Source: Clostridia bacterium
Lineage (GTDB): Bacteria; Bacillota; Clostridia; Oscillospirales; Acutalibacteraceae
DNA length: 38,458 bases
Direction: 5' to 3'
NCBI GenBank assembly: GCA_017407645.1
Contig: JAFQWE010000037.1
Span: 1-38,458, forward strand
Position numbers and translations under genes: made by a program. Shown one piece after another: positions 17,744-26,107 of the stretch; position 1 is the first letter of the stretch, and each line of letters begins with the position of its first letter. The notes under the pieces were generated by a model. The model made no database searches and was not told the DNA's origin. It saw only the letters and a program-made list of their open reading frames with translations.

Positions 17744-19171
17744 TTAATTCTTTAACTCGTTAAGTGCCTCTAAAACGACCTCGCGCTCATCAAAGTGGCG
17801 TTTTTCTGTGCCAATAATCTGATAGGTTTCGTGACCTTTGCCTGCAAGAACGATAACGTCGTCTTTTTCAGCATTTTGAATGGCATAACGTATTGCTTCG
17901 GCACGGTTTTCAATAACAACGTAGGGTGTTGTTTTATCCTTAACACCTTGCATAATATCTTCAATTATTGCAGAGGGTTCCTCAGTACGAGGATTGTCGC
18001 TTGTTACGATAACAAAATCAGATAATTTTGAAGCAATTTCACCCATTATAGGGCGTTTTGTTCTGTCTCGGTCTCCGCCACAGCCAAACAAGGTTACAAG
18101 TCTGCCTTTTTTAATCTCGTTAACTGCAGAGAGAATGTTTTCCACTCCGTCGGGGGTGTGAGCGTAATCTATAAGCACGGTAAAATCTCTGCCTGTAGGG
18201 ACTACCTCTGCTCTGCCCTTTACTCCACTGGCTACCGACAAAGCCTCGCAAACCTTATCAAAGTCAAATCCTAAAGCAATCAAGGTGCAAGCACTACTCA
18301 TTGCATTATAAACGGAAAATTTGCCCGGGGTTTGAGTGGTGATTTTGCCCTGTGCCTTGCCTGTTAATGTGAAGCGGGTGCCCGAGGGGTTGTATTCTAT
18401 ATCTTTTGCAACGTAATCGGTATTAGAATTTACACCAAAAGTTACGATGGGGCATTTAATGCCATTTTGCATCTTTTCAAAATATACATCGTCGCCGTTA
18501 AGAATTGCCACCTTACAGTTTTCAAACAGTTTGCGCTTTGCGGCAATATAATTATCCATCGTAATGTGATAATCAAGGTGGTCCTGTGTCAAATTGGTAA
18601 ACACGCCTGCCGCAAATTCGAGTCCGTACACTCTTTCTTGGTCAAGTGCGTGAGAGGATACCTCCATAACGGCGTACTCACACCCCTCTTTGACCATAAG
18701 GTCAAACAAACTGTGCAGTTTAAATGCATCGGGAGTTGTATTTTCTGCGGGTATAATCTTATCCCCTGCCATATTGTGAATGGTACCGATAAGGCCTGTT
18801 TTGTGACCCATATTTTCAAGCATTGATTTTATTAAAAATGCTGTTGTGGTTTTTCCGTTTGTACCCGTAATACCGATGATTTTCAGTTTATCTTTAGGGT
18901 TGCCGAAAAACTCTGAACAAGCCTTTGCATATGCAATACGGGTATCAGGTACAATCACCTGACAGTCGATACCGACGTTATGGTCCACAACCACTGCCGC
19001 AGCACCTGAATGGGCAGCCGCTTGAGCAAATTTATGGCCGTCAACGTTAGTACCGCGAATGCAGAAAAAGAGTGTACCCTTATCTGCTTTGCGGGAATCA
19101 TTTGTAATTGAGGTTATTTCAACATCGTGATTGCCATATGGCAATCCGCCCAGCAATTTACTGAGTTTCAC
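17744..19171 (-). CDS. murE: UDP-MurNAc-tripeptide ligase MurE, meso-diaminopimelate type
   Basis: The 475-residue cytoplasmic Mur ligase has the ATP-binding GITGTNGKTTT (100-110), the central-domain lysine region and a C-terminal DNPR motif (392-395). DNPR marks addition of meso-diaminopimelate rather than L-lysine, which predicts a DAP-type wall. The start is GTG at 19171 with AAAGG in front, 20 bases after the PBP gene. It supplies the tripeptide precursor used downstream by MurF (encoded elsewhere) and then MraY. Confidence 0.96.
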   Translation of the reverse strand: MKLSKLLGGLPYGNHDVEITSITNDSRKADKGTLFFCIRGTNVDGHKFAQAAAHSGAAAVVVDHNVGIDCQVIVPDTRIAYAKACSEFFGNPKDKLKIIGITGTNGKTTTAFLIKSMLENMGHKTGLIGTIHNMAGDKIIPAENTTPDAFKLHSLFDLMVKEGCEYAVMEVSSHALDQERVYGLEFAAGVFTNLTQDHLDYHITMDNYIAAKRKLFENCKVAILNGDDVYFEKMQNGIKCPIVTFGVNSNTDYVAKDIEYNPSGTRFTLTGKAQGKITTQTPGKFSVYNAMSSACTLIALGFDFDKVCEALSVASGVKGRAEVVPTGRDFTVLIDYAHTPDGVENILSAVNEIKKGRLVTLFGCGGDRDRTKRPIMGEIASKLSDFVIVTSDNPRTEEPSAIIEDIMQGVKDKTTPYVVIENRAEAIRYAIQNAEKDDVIVLAGKGHETYQIIGTEKRHFDEREVVLEALNELKN

Positions 19172-19191
19172 GTTATCATACCTTTCGTCAA

Positions 19192-21411
19192 TTAGTCGCT
19201 TGAGTCACTTGAACGGAAGCTTACCGTTATAACCGAACCTATTTCTACCGATTCGCCAACGGATATACTTTGAGAATACGCCACAACATTGCTTGCGCTT
19301 AACGAATATCCTGAGAATTTGATATTCAGCTTATATTCTGCCGCAAGAGAATTGGCTTGAGACACGGTTAGTCCTGCAAAATCGGGCACTTCTACCATTA
19401 CCGCTTGGTCGGCACCTGTATAAAGCACTACTGTGCCCTGCTTTGAAATAGGTTGACCTACGCTTGGCACCTGTCTTTCAACAGTATCACCGTTACCTAC
19501 AACTCTTACAGTAAGTCCTGCATCTGTAATAGCCTTCTTGGCTTGTTCAAGCGATTTACCCGTTACATCGGGTGTGCTTACACTGAGGGAAGACATTTCT
19601 TCCTCGTTATATGCAGGCTCAACACCCATATATGGCAGTACGTCAGATAAAATGCTTCCTGCAACGGGAGCGGCTATCGTACCGCCGTAAATAACGGGTG
19701 CGTGAGGCTCATCAAGAACAACAAGCACCACGATTTGCGGATTATCGGTTGGTGCAAAGCCGCAGAAAGAGGCTATACGGGCAGTTTCATCTTCCGATGA
19801 CAATTTCTGAGACGTACCTGTTTTACCGCCAACGCTATATCCGGGAACGTAGGCGTTTTTACCTGAGCCCTGCGATACAACGCTTTCAAGCAATTGACAA
19901 ATAAGTTCTGAAGTTTCGGTAGATATTACCTGTCTTTTTTGCTTAGTTTCGTAGTTTTTAACCGTATTATTGTCAACGTCAACGATTTTGCTTACAACGT
20001 GAGGCTGAACAAGATAACCACCGTTAACTGCAGCGCTGATTGCCGTTATAAGCTGAATAGGAGTTACGTTAAAGCCTTGACCGAAGGATTCACTTGCCAA
20101 GTCGATATTGGTCATCGTAGAGCCGTCATGATAGGTTACGCCTGCTATTGGAGCAGTTTCACCCGGCAGGTCAATACCTGTTTTTTCAGTTAAACCGTAG
20201 GACTGAAAATATTTGAAGAAGGATTTAACGCCCAAAGTTTGACCGATTTGAATAAATGCAGGATTGCAAGAGTTTGCAAATGCGCCGCCAAGGCTTTGAG
20301 TGCCGTGACCTGCGTGCTTATGGCAATGATAACGGGTGCCTGCAATAACTATATAACCGGGGCAACTGAACGAGTTGGTAAGGAATACCACTCCTTCTTC
20401 AAGAGCCGCAGAGCCTGTAACAACCTTAAATACTGAGCCGGGTTCGTATGTATCCGATATTGCCTTGTTGCGCCACTGTTCCTTTTGAGCCTTATTAAAA
20501 GCATCATTATACTCTTCGGTATCCTTTAATTCTTCAAGGGCGGCAAGAGTTTTTTCATCAGTGATTGAAAAGGGTGTGTTGGGATCAAAGTCAGGCTTGG
20601 TCGCCATTGCAAGTATACCGCCTGTATTGGGGTCCATTGCAATAACGCAACCACGGTTGGTAACGTTATTTTCTTCCACCGCTTTTTCAAGATACTTTTC
20701 GGCAACATACTGAATGTATTTGTCGATAGTAAGCACTAAAGAGTTACCTGTTTGTGCCTCAACGATTTTTTCATAGCTAAAGGGCATATCGGCGCCGCGA
20801 GCGTTCTTTGCCGCTCTTACTCTGCCGTCAGTGCCTGACAAGTTCTCGTCATAGTATGACTCAAGTCCGCTAAGCCCCTGATTATCGGTACCAACAAAGC
20901 CAAGCACGGTTGATGCTAATGAATTGTTGGGGTAGTAACGCTTTGTAGTTTCGTCAAGTCCCACAATTGAGCCTAATTTGTGCTCACTTATAAAGGCACG
21001 CACCTTGTCGGCAGTGGTTTTTTCGATTCTTGACTTGATTTTTTCATAATAGGTCTTTTTTTGAGTTTGTTTTAAGACGGTTTCGTAGTCAAGTTCCAAT
21101 ATTTCGCTAAGACCTGATGCAATTGTTTTGCGCTCTTCCTCTGTCTTGATGTCTTGCGGTGTTATGTAAACCGTCCAAGCGGTTGCACTTGTTGCAAGCA
21201 CTTCGTTGTTTCGGTCGAAAATATCCCCTCTTTTTGCCGAAAGGGTGGTATCGCTAAGCTGCTGTGCGGCGGCTTTTGTTTTGTACTCTTCACCGTCAAT
21301 TATCATTATTTTTACAAGATTAACTGATGCTGCACCAAAAAAGAGCAACACTATAACACATATAATAGCAAACATACGAATTATCATTGATTTGTTGCTT
21401 CCGTCAGCCAT
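19192..21411 (-). CDS. ftsI: Class B penicillin-binding protein with two PASTA domains (FtsI/SpoVD type)
   Basis: This 739-residue D,D-transpeptidase has an N-terminal membrane anchor (about 10-36), the PBP dimerisation domain, and the transpeptidase domain with SVFK (Ser326, Lys329), SCN (381-383) and KTG (530-532). Two C-terminal PASTA repeats follow (about 612-670 and 673-735). It cross-links septal peptidoglycan with FtsW. B. subtilis has two genes at this spot (pbpB with two PASTA domains, spoVD with one); here there is only one, with two PASTA domains, so it is more like Pbp2B. A 129-base gap with a hairpin separates it from ftsL. The ATG at 21411 is preceded by AGGGAATGGTGA. Confidence 0.94.
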   Translation of the reverse strand: MADGSNKSMIIRMFAIICVIVLLFFGAASVNLVKIMIIDGEEYKTKAAAQQLSDTTLSAKRGDIFDRNNEVLATSATAWTVYITPQDIKTEEERKTIASGLSEILELDYETVLKQTQKKTYYEKIKSRIEKTTADKVRAFISEHKLGSIVGLDETTKRYYPNNSLASTVLGFVGTDNQGLSGLESYYDENLSGTDGRVRAAKNARGADMPFSYEKIVEAQTGNSLVLTIDKYIQYVAEKYLEKAVEENNVTNRGCVIAMDPNTGGILAMATKPDFDPNTPFSITDEKTLAALEELKDTEEYNDAFNKAQKEQWRNKAISDTYEPGSVFKVVTGSAALEEGVVFLTNSFSCPGYIVIAGTRYHCHKHAGHGTQSLGGAFANSCNPAFIQIGQTLGVKSFFKYFQSYGLTEKTGIDLPGETAPIAGVTYHDGSTMTNIDLASESFGQGFNVTPIQLITAISAAVNGGYLVQPHVVSKIVDVDNNTVKNYETKQKRQVISTETSELICQLLESVVSQGSGKNAYVPGYSVGGKTGTSQKLSSEDETARIASFCGFAPTDNPQIVVLVVLDEPHAPVIYGGTIAAPVAGSILSDVLPYMGVEPAYNEEEMSSLSVSTPDVTGKSLEQAKKAITDAGLTVRVVGNGDTVERQVPSVGQPISKQGTVVLYTGADQAVMVEVPDFAGLTVSQANSLAAEYKLNIKFSGYSLSASNVVAYSQSISVGESVEIGSVITVSFRSSDSSD

Positions 21412-21471
21412 TATTCACCATTCCCTTTCGCTGTTTTTGATGCATTTTTTACTGTCAATAAAATCACGAAA

Positions 21472-21502
21472 TGAGAGTTAAAACATTACGCTCCAACTCT
21501 CA
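21472..21502 (-). other. Hairpin in the 129-base ftsL-PBP gap
   Basis: TGAGAGTT and AACTCTCA form an 8-bp stem with a 15-base loop on the minus strand, 39 bases after the ftsL stop. A TTGACA box follows at about 21466-21461 but has no good -10. It could be an attenuator or processing site within the cluster; it lacks the T-tract of a strong terminator. Confidence 0.4.
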
Positions 21503-21540
21503 CAACTTTACGATTAAATTATACTGTAAATTTTCTCATT

Positions 21541-22011
21541 CTATTCCACACCCGTCTGTGCAGTCACCAATCCGTTGCCCTCTTTTACCTCGACAACGTC
21601 TACGTCTGCAGAGCAAATGTAATTCATCTGATAAGGCTCTGCTTTTTGCATTCCCAGTGCTTTTGCAGACTCTTCAAGATTTTTGTATGCAATATCGTTC
21701 TCAAGTTTCATTTCAAGACTGATTTGCTCGCTTAAAAGCTTATCGTTTTCAATCTGTGCCTTATTGATTTTTGAGGTTACCTCGGTAACCTGAACTCGTA
21801 AATATATATTTCCAACAATAAGAGCAAGCATAATTGCAGTAAATACCACAGGTAACAAGCGCTTGCTTTTTGCTTTAGCACGAGTTTTTTTGCCGGTTGA
21901 CTTTACGGTAGTTTTCTTGCGGTCAAGCTCTATTATGTTGTCCTGTCTTTTTTCACGGGGCATAAACATATCAAAATCATATGCAAAGCTATCTACATAA
22001 TACTTGCTCAC
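21541..22011 (-). CDS. ftsL: FtsL-like septum protein
   Basis: The 156-residue bitopic protein has a basic cytoplasmic part (about residues 1-50, with KKTRAKAKSKR), one membrane helix (about 51-70, LLPVVFTAIMLALIVGNIYL) and a leucine-zipper-like coiled coil (VTEVTSKINKAQIENDKLLS). This is the standard FtsL architecture, in the standard position between rsmH and the PBP gene. The start codon is GTG at 22011, with AAGGAGG in front. The acidic tail (DVDVVEVKEGNG) is longer than in B. subtilis FtsL. Confidence 0.85.
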   Translation of the reverse strand: MSKYYVDSFAYDFDMFMPREKRQDNIIELDRKKTTVKSTGKKTRAKAKSKRLLPVVFTAIMLALIVGNIYLRVQVTEVTSKINKAQIENDKLLSEQISLEMKLENDIAYKNLEESAKALGMQKAEPYQMNYICSADVDVVEVKEGNGLVTAQTGVE

Positions 22012-22025
22012 CGTAAAGTTCCTCC

Positions 22026-22949
22026 TTATAATTTTTTAACTGCCCGTAGTTTTGCACTTCTTACGCGGTAGTTATCGTCAATTTGTGTATCCGTAGGCTC
22101 GATTGCCTTGCGGGTAATAAGTTTTGCCTTGGGAGTTTTGCCGCACACACAGACCGGTAGGTCAGGCGGACAGGTACATCCTTTGCACCACTCTTGGAAA
22201 CGGTGCTTAACCATTCTGTCTTCAAGGGAATGGAAGGATATAATTGACACCACGCCGTCTTTATTAAGCCTGTCAAGCGCTTTGTCAAGGAATAGGGACA
22301 GGTGATCAAGTTCACCGTTAACCGCTATTCTTAAGGCTTGGAAGGTACGCCTTGCAGGGTGTCCGTCACGTCTTGCCGCCGCAGGCACTGCTGATGAGAT
22401 AATCTCAGCAAGCTGCGATGTGGTTTCAATAGGCGATTTTTGTCGGTTTTCAACGATTGCATTAGCGATGCGCCATGCAAAACGCTCGTCAGAATATTCT
22501 CTGATTATACGAGCCAGTGAGTCGGCGTCGTATGAATTTACCAAATCTTTAGCCGATGCTCCGCTTTGGCTCATTCGCATATCAAGAGGGGCATCCTTAT
22601 GGTAAGAAAAGCCGCGCTCTGCCCTGTCAAGCTGAGGTGATGATACGCCAAGGTCAAGCAACAAGCCGTCAACCCTATTTATTCCCAGATTATCAAGCAC
22701 TGCATCAAAATCGCTGAAATCAGAGCGCACAACCTGTGCGTTTGGATATGGACTCAGCCTTTTTGTTGCTGCTTCAATAGCATCGGGGTCTTTGTCGATA
22801 GAAATAAGTCTGCCCGTTGTAAGCTTGCTTGCAATCAGTGAGGAGTGTCCTCCACCGCCTGCAGTGCCGTCAACATATATTCCGTCAGGCTTAATATTCA
22901 TAACGTCTACCGCTTCGTTAAGCAGTACCGTATTGTGCACAAATTCCAT
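22026..22949 (-). CDS. rsmH: 16S rRNA m4C1402 methyltransferase RsmH (MraW)
   Basis: The 307-residue SAM-dependent methyltransferase has the DGTAGGGGHSSLIAS SAM loop, LLLDLGVSSPQLD, the RRTFQALRIAVN motif and the FHSLEDRMVK motif. It methylates C1402 of 16S rRNA. The cysteine-rich stretch (CKGCTCPPDLPVCVC) near residue 260 is typical of Firmicute homologues. The ATG lies 2 bases after the mraZ stop with no clear ribosome site, so translation is probably coupled to mraZ. Confidence 0.97.
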   Translation of the reverse strand: MEFVHNTVLLNEAVDVMNIKPDGIYVDGTAGGGGHSSLIASKLTTGRLISIDKDPDAIEAATKRLSPYPNAQVVRSDFSDFDAVLDNLGINRVDGLLLDLGVSSPQLDRAERGFSYHKDAPLDMRMSQSGASAKDLVNSYDADSLARIIREYSDERFAWRIANAIVENRQKSPIETTSQLAEIISSAVPAAARRDGHPARRTFQALRIAVNGELDHLSLFLDKALDRLNKDGVVSIISFHSLEDRMVKHRFQEWCKGCTCPPDLPVCVCGKTPKAKLITRKAIEPTDTQIDDNYRVRSAKLRAVKKL

Positions 22950-22951
22950 AG

Positions 22952-23380
22952 TTAAAAATCAATATCTGCCATTATTGCAGATATGTCCTCTGCCTCAAGC
23001 TGTTCGTATGCTTTGCTCCACTTATCCTCATCCCATATTTCTATGGTGCTGCCGCTACCGATTATGCATACGTTTTCGGTGATGCCAGCATAGTTGCGAA
23101 GCTCTTGAGGAATATTTACACGGCCCTGCGCGTCACAATCGGCACGGCAGGCACGACCGTTAACAATACGGTGAACGCGAAGCTTCTGAGCGGATGAAAG
23201 CATTTCAATCTTTTCTTGCAATGCATCCCAATTTTGTGCAGGATACACCGAAAGACAAGGCTGACCGTCAAGAGGCACAGAAACAACAAAGTTTTCGCCA
23301 AGTTCTTCGCGAAGCTTTGAAGGGATAAACACGCGGCCTTTTTTGTCAACCGTATGCCTAAAAGTATTCATAAATGACAT
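22952..23380 (-). CDS. mraZ: Transcriptional regulator MraZ
   Basis: This 142-residue AbrB-like double-repeat regulator carries KGRVFIPSKLREELG near residue 15 and QGRVNIPQELRNYAG near residue 87, the two swapped-hairpin repeats. MraZ is known to repress its own dcw operon by binding short tandem repeats upstream of itself. A matching set of repeats lies 28-57 bases before this gene. The start is the ATG at 23380, preceded by AAGGGGGC. It is the first gene of the division cluster. Confidence 0.97.
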   Translation of the reverse strand: MSFMNTFRHTVDKKGRVFIPSKLREELGENFVVSVPLDGQPCLSVYPAQNWDALQEKIEMLSSAQKLRVHRIVNGRACRADCDAQGRVNIPQELRNYAGITENVCIIGSGSTIEIWDEDKWSKAYEQLEAEDISAIMADIDF

Positions 23381-23407
23381 TTGACCGCCCCCTTTTCGTT
23401 AGTTTTG

Positions 23408-23437
23408 CACCACTTTACACCACAATTCAACACAATT
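23408..23437 (-). promoter_or_regulatory. MraZ operator: three 10-bp direct repeats
   Basis: Read on the minus strand, three contiguous 10-mers are AATTGTGTTG, AATTGTGGTG and TAAAGTGGTG. The last contains AAAGTGG, matching the AAAGTG-G/T repeat described for MraZ of Mollicutes. The repeats lie just downstream of the predicted transcription start, suited to blocking polymerase. Confidence 0.8.
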
Positions 23438-23453
23438 GTGGGATTGCAATGTT

Positions 23454-23482
23454 ATTATAGTATAATCCTATCGAAAATTCAA
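23454..23482 (-). promoter_or_regulatory. Sigma-A promoter of the mraZ/dcw operon
   Basis: TTGAAT (23482-23477) and a perfect TATAAT (23459-23454) are 17 bases apart on the minus strand. The predicted start of transcription near 23447 gives a leader of about 67 bases holding the MraZ repeats. Confidence 0.85.
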
Positions 23483-23540
23483 GGGTTAACATAAAAAAAG
23501 TTGTTGAAATATTAACCAAAATTGTACGCATTGCAAAAAG

Positions 23541-23554
23541 CACAATATATTGTG
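23541..23554. other. Perfect 14-bp palindrome upstream of the dcw promoter
   Basis: CACAATATATTGTG is a perfect palindrome 59 bases upstream of the dcw -35 box, in the 333-base gap between mraZ and the DUF1828-like gene. It could be a regulator site; nothing else in the sequence supports that. Confidence 0.3.
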
Positions 23555-23606
23555 GTTTGCGCTTATCAGGTCAACAATATGAGTTTTTTCGACGCGAAAA
23601 TACATA

Positions 23607-23644
23607 AAAATGCACATAAGAACATATGTTCTTATGTGCATTTT
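23607..23644 (-). terminator. 38-bp perfect palindrome: terminator with an SOS-box-like core
   Basis: A perfect 19+19 palindrome is centred at 23625/23626. On the minus strand it is followed by TTTTTATGTATTTT and lies 70 bases after the stop at 23714, so it fits an intrinsic terminator. Its core GAACATATGTTC (23620-23631) matches the GAAC-N4-GTTC LexA/DinR box of Firmicutes. Confidence 0.75.
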
Positions 23645-23713
23645 GACCAAAAATTATTATTACACTATATACATTGCCCAACAACCGTTTGATTTTAGTT
23701 TACATAACTTTGG

Positions 23714-25066
23714 TTACGACAACAATCCACCCAATTCGCTTAAAACCGATGCTAAATACACGTATTCAAACACTGCAATGGGCACAGAGAAGAAATCCTC
23801 CAACTTAAACTTCATTTTAACCGCTCCGGTGGCTGCACTGAAATTAAAATGCTTTTGCATTTCTTCAATATACGCCTTCACCCTGTTTTTATCACTATTC
23901 AAATAGGTTATTCTGCTATACAATCTGCCGCCATCAAAATCACCAAACTCGGTTATTGTTCCTTCGTCATCGGATGTTTTAGTCAATTTAAACGACATCG
24001 GGCACGGCTCATCGTTAAAGTAATACCTGATACCTAACAGTGTGCCATTATTTTTATCATAACTTACCTTAACGGATTCGGTTATAATTTTCTCCAAATT
24101 TTCGGGACATATTGACTGCCCAAAATACTCGTCTGTAGTTGCGTAGCGCAAATATCGTTCCGCCTCATCGACATCAACTGTAAAAACATCAAGAAAAGAT
24201 GCTATGCACACCGTTCGCACAAATCGGTTAAAATCACTCATATCCTTTACAGCGCACCTTAATTCCCCATCTTCACGCGGAATATACTCGTGTTGCAAAA
24301 CAGACAGCAGTTTTAACTGCTCAACATTGTCTTCCCCACCTAACGAACACATTGACTTATATGCATTACCGTTGTCCGACAGGATAATGCGTCCGTCTAT
24401 TTCAAAGGCAGAAAGCGTTAACGCTTCCTCAGTTCCTCTTAAGAAAATAGGCAGTGTTATATTGAGTCTGTCGGTCAGATGACAAAACTGCATTGAAGTT
24501 ATAACCTGTTTTCGCAAGGCATCCTCGTCACAAAAAGGCGGAACGGGATAGACCCCAATTTGCATCATACGAAGACGTTGCAAGGGATATGATCTTGGTT
24601 CCGCATCCTGAGTGTTATCGTATTCGCTGATTTTATCCTTAACTATTGTGCAGGCGTCCTTAACGAAGCCAACCCTAAATTCATCTGCAAGCTGCGACAA
24701 AGTTGACATAAGCATTATATCTGCCGATATACGCCGTTGGTCACGTTTTTGGCAAATTTCGGTTGCATCCTTAATAATCAAATCATAACGATTTCCGTCA
24801 GAGGCATCACTTGATTTAATAAGCTTTTCATATTCTGCAAGATATTTTGTGTAGGATTTTACGTTGACGATATTCTGCAACAAGCATAACAGCCGTTCTT
24901 TTTCGCAAGGAATATCAATATACCACCTGTTAGGGTGGTATTCATTAAGCATTTCTTTAAGCATAGCCAGACAAAAACACTCTGCCCATCTGTCAGGTCT
25001 ACCTAACTCTGAACACAACATATTCGCATCTGAAATGAGCATTTCAACATATTTGCTTGTTTCCAT
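23714..25066 (-). CDS. Uncharacterised protein with a DUF1828-like segment
   Basis: The 450-residue soluble protein has no signal or membrane segment. The first 170 residues look all-helical. The middle (about 215-250, LTLSAFEIDGRIILSDNGNA...) resembles the DUF1828 family, small domains found in mobile and defence-type genes, but the match is from memory and weak. No catalytic motif is recognised. An AGAGGTG site precedes the ATG. A terminator stands directly upstream and another downstream, so it is a single-gene unit between the coaD operon and the dcw cluster. The promoter is not evident; it may lie inside the upstream gene. Confidence 0.75.
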   Translation of the reverse strand: METSKYVEMLISDANMLCSELGRPDRWAECFCLAMLKEMLNEYHPNRWYIDIPCEKERLLCLLQNIVNVKSYTKYLAEYEKLIKSSDASDGNRYDLIIKDATEICQKRDQRRISADIMLMSTLSQLADEFRVGFVKDACTIVKDKISEYDNTQDAEPRSYPLQRLRMMQIGVYPVPPFCDEDALRKQVITSMQFCHLTDRLNITLPIFLRGTEEALTLSAFEIDGRIILSDNGNAYKSMCSLGGEDNVEQLKLLSVLQHEYIPREDGELRCAVKDMSDFNRFVRTVCIASFLDVFTVDVDEAERYLRYATTDEYFGQSICPENLEKIITESVKVSYDKNNGTLLGIRYYFNDEPCPMSFKLTKTSDDEGTITEFGDFDGGRLYSRITYLNSDKNRVKAYIEEMQKHFNFSAATGAVKMKFKLEDFFSVPIAVFEYVYLASVLSELGGLLS

Positions 25067-25086
25067 ATAATCACCTCTTTACGAAA

Positions 25087-25117
25087 TAAAAAGAAAAGCC
25101 CCTGCAAAAGCAGAGGC
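25087..25117 (-). terminator. Intrinsic terminator of the rsmD-coaD operon
   Basis: On the minus strand, GCCTCTGC-TTTT-GCAGGGGC is an 8-bp stem with one G-U pair, followed by TTTTCTTTTT. It begins 9 bases after the stop at 25126. Confidence 0.92.
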
Positions 25118-25125
25118 GTACTTTC

Positions 25126-25587
25126 TTATTCAGCGGGAGCCTGAGGAATCTGAGGCTTAAGAGCTGCACGGGTCTTACGAAGCTCTGCCAAATCGGCGCT
25201 AAGCTCTTCATCTGCGCGGCGCATAAGCTCTTCAACGAAGTCTTGTGCTGCCTTACGCATATCACGGCTTTTTGCCTGAGCGTTAGCAATAATCTCGTTA
25301 GCGCGCTGTTGTGCAAGCTTGGTAATCTCTTCCTGAGCAACCATAGCCTTTGCACGCTCTTCAGCATCGCGCAAGGTTGCCTCTGCATCGCTCTTTGCCT
25401 GCTCACGAATGCTTACGCAATCGGCAACGATACCTCTTGCCTGCTTAACCTCTTGAGGCATATTAAGGCTAAGGTCATCAATAACTGCGCGAACTCTTTC
25501 AACGTCAACGATTACTCTGCCGCCGGGCAAACGCATACCTTTGTCGAGCAATTCAGCCAACTTATCAATCAATTCTTCCATATTCAT
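25126..25587 (-). CDS. Clostridial coiled-coil protein linked to coaD (ATP synthase b-like)
   Basis: The 153-residue protein is almost entirely helical and charged, with long A/E/K/R heptads (about residues 55-135). This explains why such proteins are often labelled ATPase or V-type subunit by similarity. The N-terminus (EELIDKLAELLDKGMRLPGGRVIVDVERV) is a conserved small domain found in clostridial proteins encoded beside coaD. It is not a true ATP synthase subunit: no membrane segment and no atp genes nearby. It starts 7 bases after coaD ends, with AAAGGATG in front. A scaffold or DivIVA-like role is possible but unsupported. Confidence 0.8.
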   Translation of the reverse strand: MNMEELIDKLAELLDKGMRLPGGRVIVDVERVRAVIDDLSLNMPQEVKQARGIVADCVSIREQAKSDAEATLRDAEERAKAMVAQEEITKLAQQRANEIIANAQAKSRDMRKAAQDFVEELMRRADEELSADLAELRKTRAALKPQIPQAPAE

Positions 25588-25594
25588 TTTATTT

Positions 25595-26092
25595 TCATCC
25601 TTTCTTACTGAGTCTGTTTATAATATCGCTGTGTACTGCCGGAGGAACAAAAGAACTTATATCACCGCCGCGTGATGCTATCATTTTAACAAGGCTTGAA
25701 CTTAAGTACAAATTTTCAGCCGAGGTAGTTAAAAAGACGGTTTCTGCATCGGGATATAGTTTTTTATTGGTAAGTGCCATCTGAAATTCATATTCAAAAT
25801 CAGTAACGGCACGCAAACCCTTAACAATTACTGTTGCGCCAACCGATCGGGTATAATCTGCAAGCAACAAATCGGATGAGTCAACCTGCACGTTAGTAAG
25901 CCCTTCTGCTTTTATACACTTTTCAATAAGAGCCTTGCGCTCATCAAGTGAAAAAACAGGGTGCTTGGCATCGTTTGACATAGCAACAACAATAACCTTT
26001 GAAAACTGATGTGCTGCACGGGAAATAATATCAAGATGACCCACTGTAATGGGGTCAAAGCTACCCGGACAAACTGCTATAACTTCTTTCAT
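25595..26092 (-). CDS. coaD: Phosphopantetheine adenylyltransferase
   Basis: This 165-residue enzyme makes dephospho-CoA from ATP and 4'-phosphopantetheine, the rate-influencing step of CoA synthesis. GSFDPITVGHLDII contains the nucleotidyltransferase TxGH motif. KGLRAVTDFEYEFQMALTNKKL and the ENLYLSSSLVKMIASRGGD segment (where many homologues have ISSTLVR) are present. A GGAGCAG site precedes the ATG. It lies 15 bases after rsmD, the usual Firmicute pairing. Confidence 0.97.
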   Translation of the reverse strand: MKEVIAVCPGSFDPITVGHLDIISRAAHQFSKVIVVAMSNDAKHPVFSLDERKALIEKCIKAEGLTNVQVDSSDLLLADYTRSVGATVIVKGLRAVTDFEYEFQMALTNKKLYPDAETVFLTTSAENLYLSSSLVKMIASRGGDISSFVPPAVHSDIINRLSKKG

Positions 26093-26107
26093 ATTATCAC
26101 TGCTCCA

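Noticed and set aside
25126-25587. ATP synthase subunit for the coiled-coil gene after coaD
   Set aside because: Similarity is only in helical, charged composition; there is no membrane anchor and no atp operon nearby.
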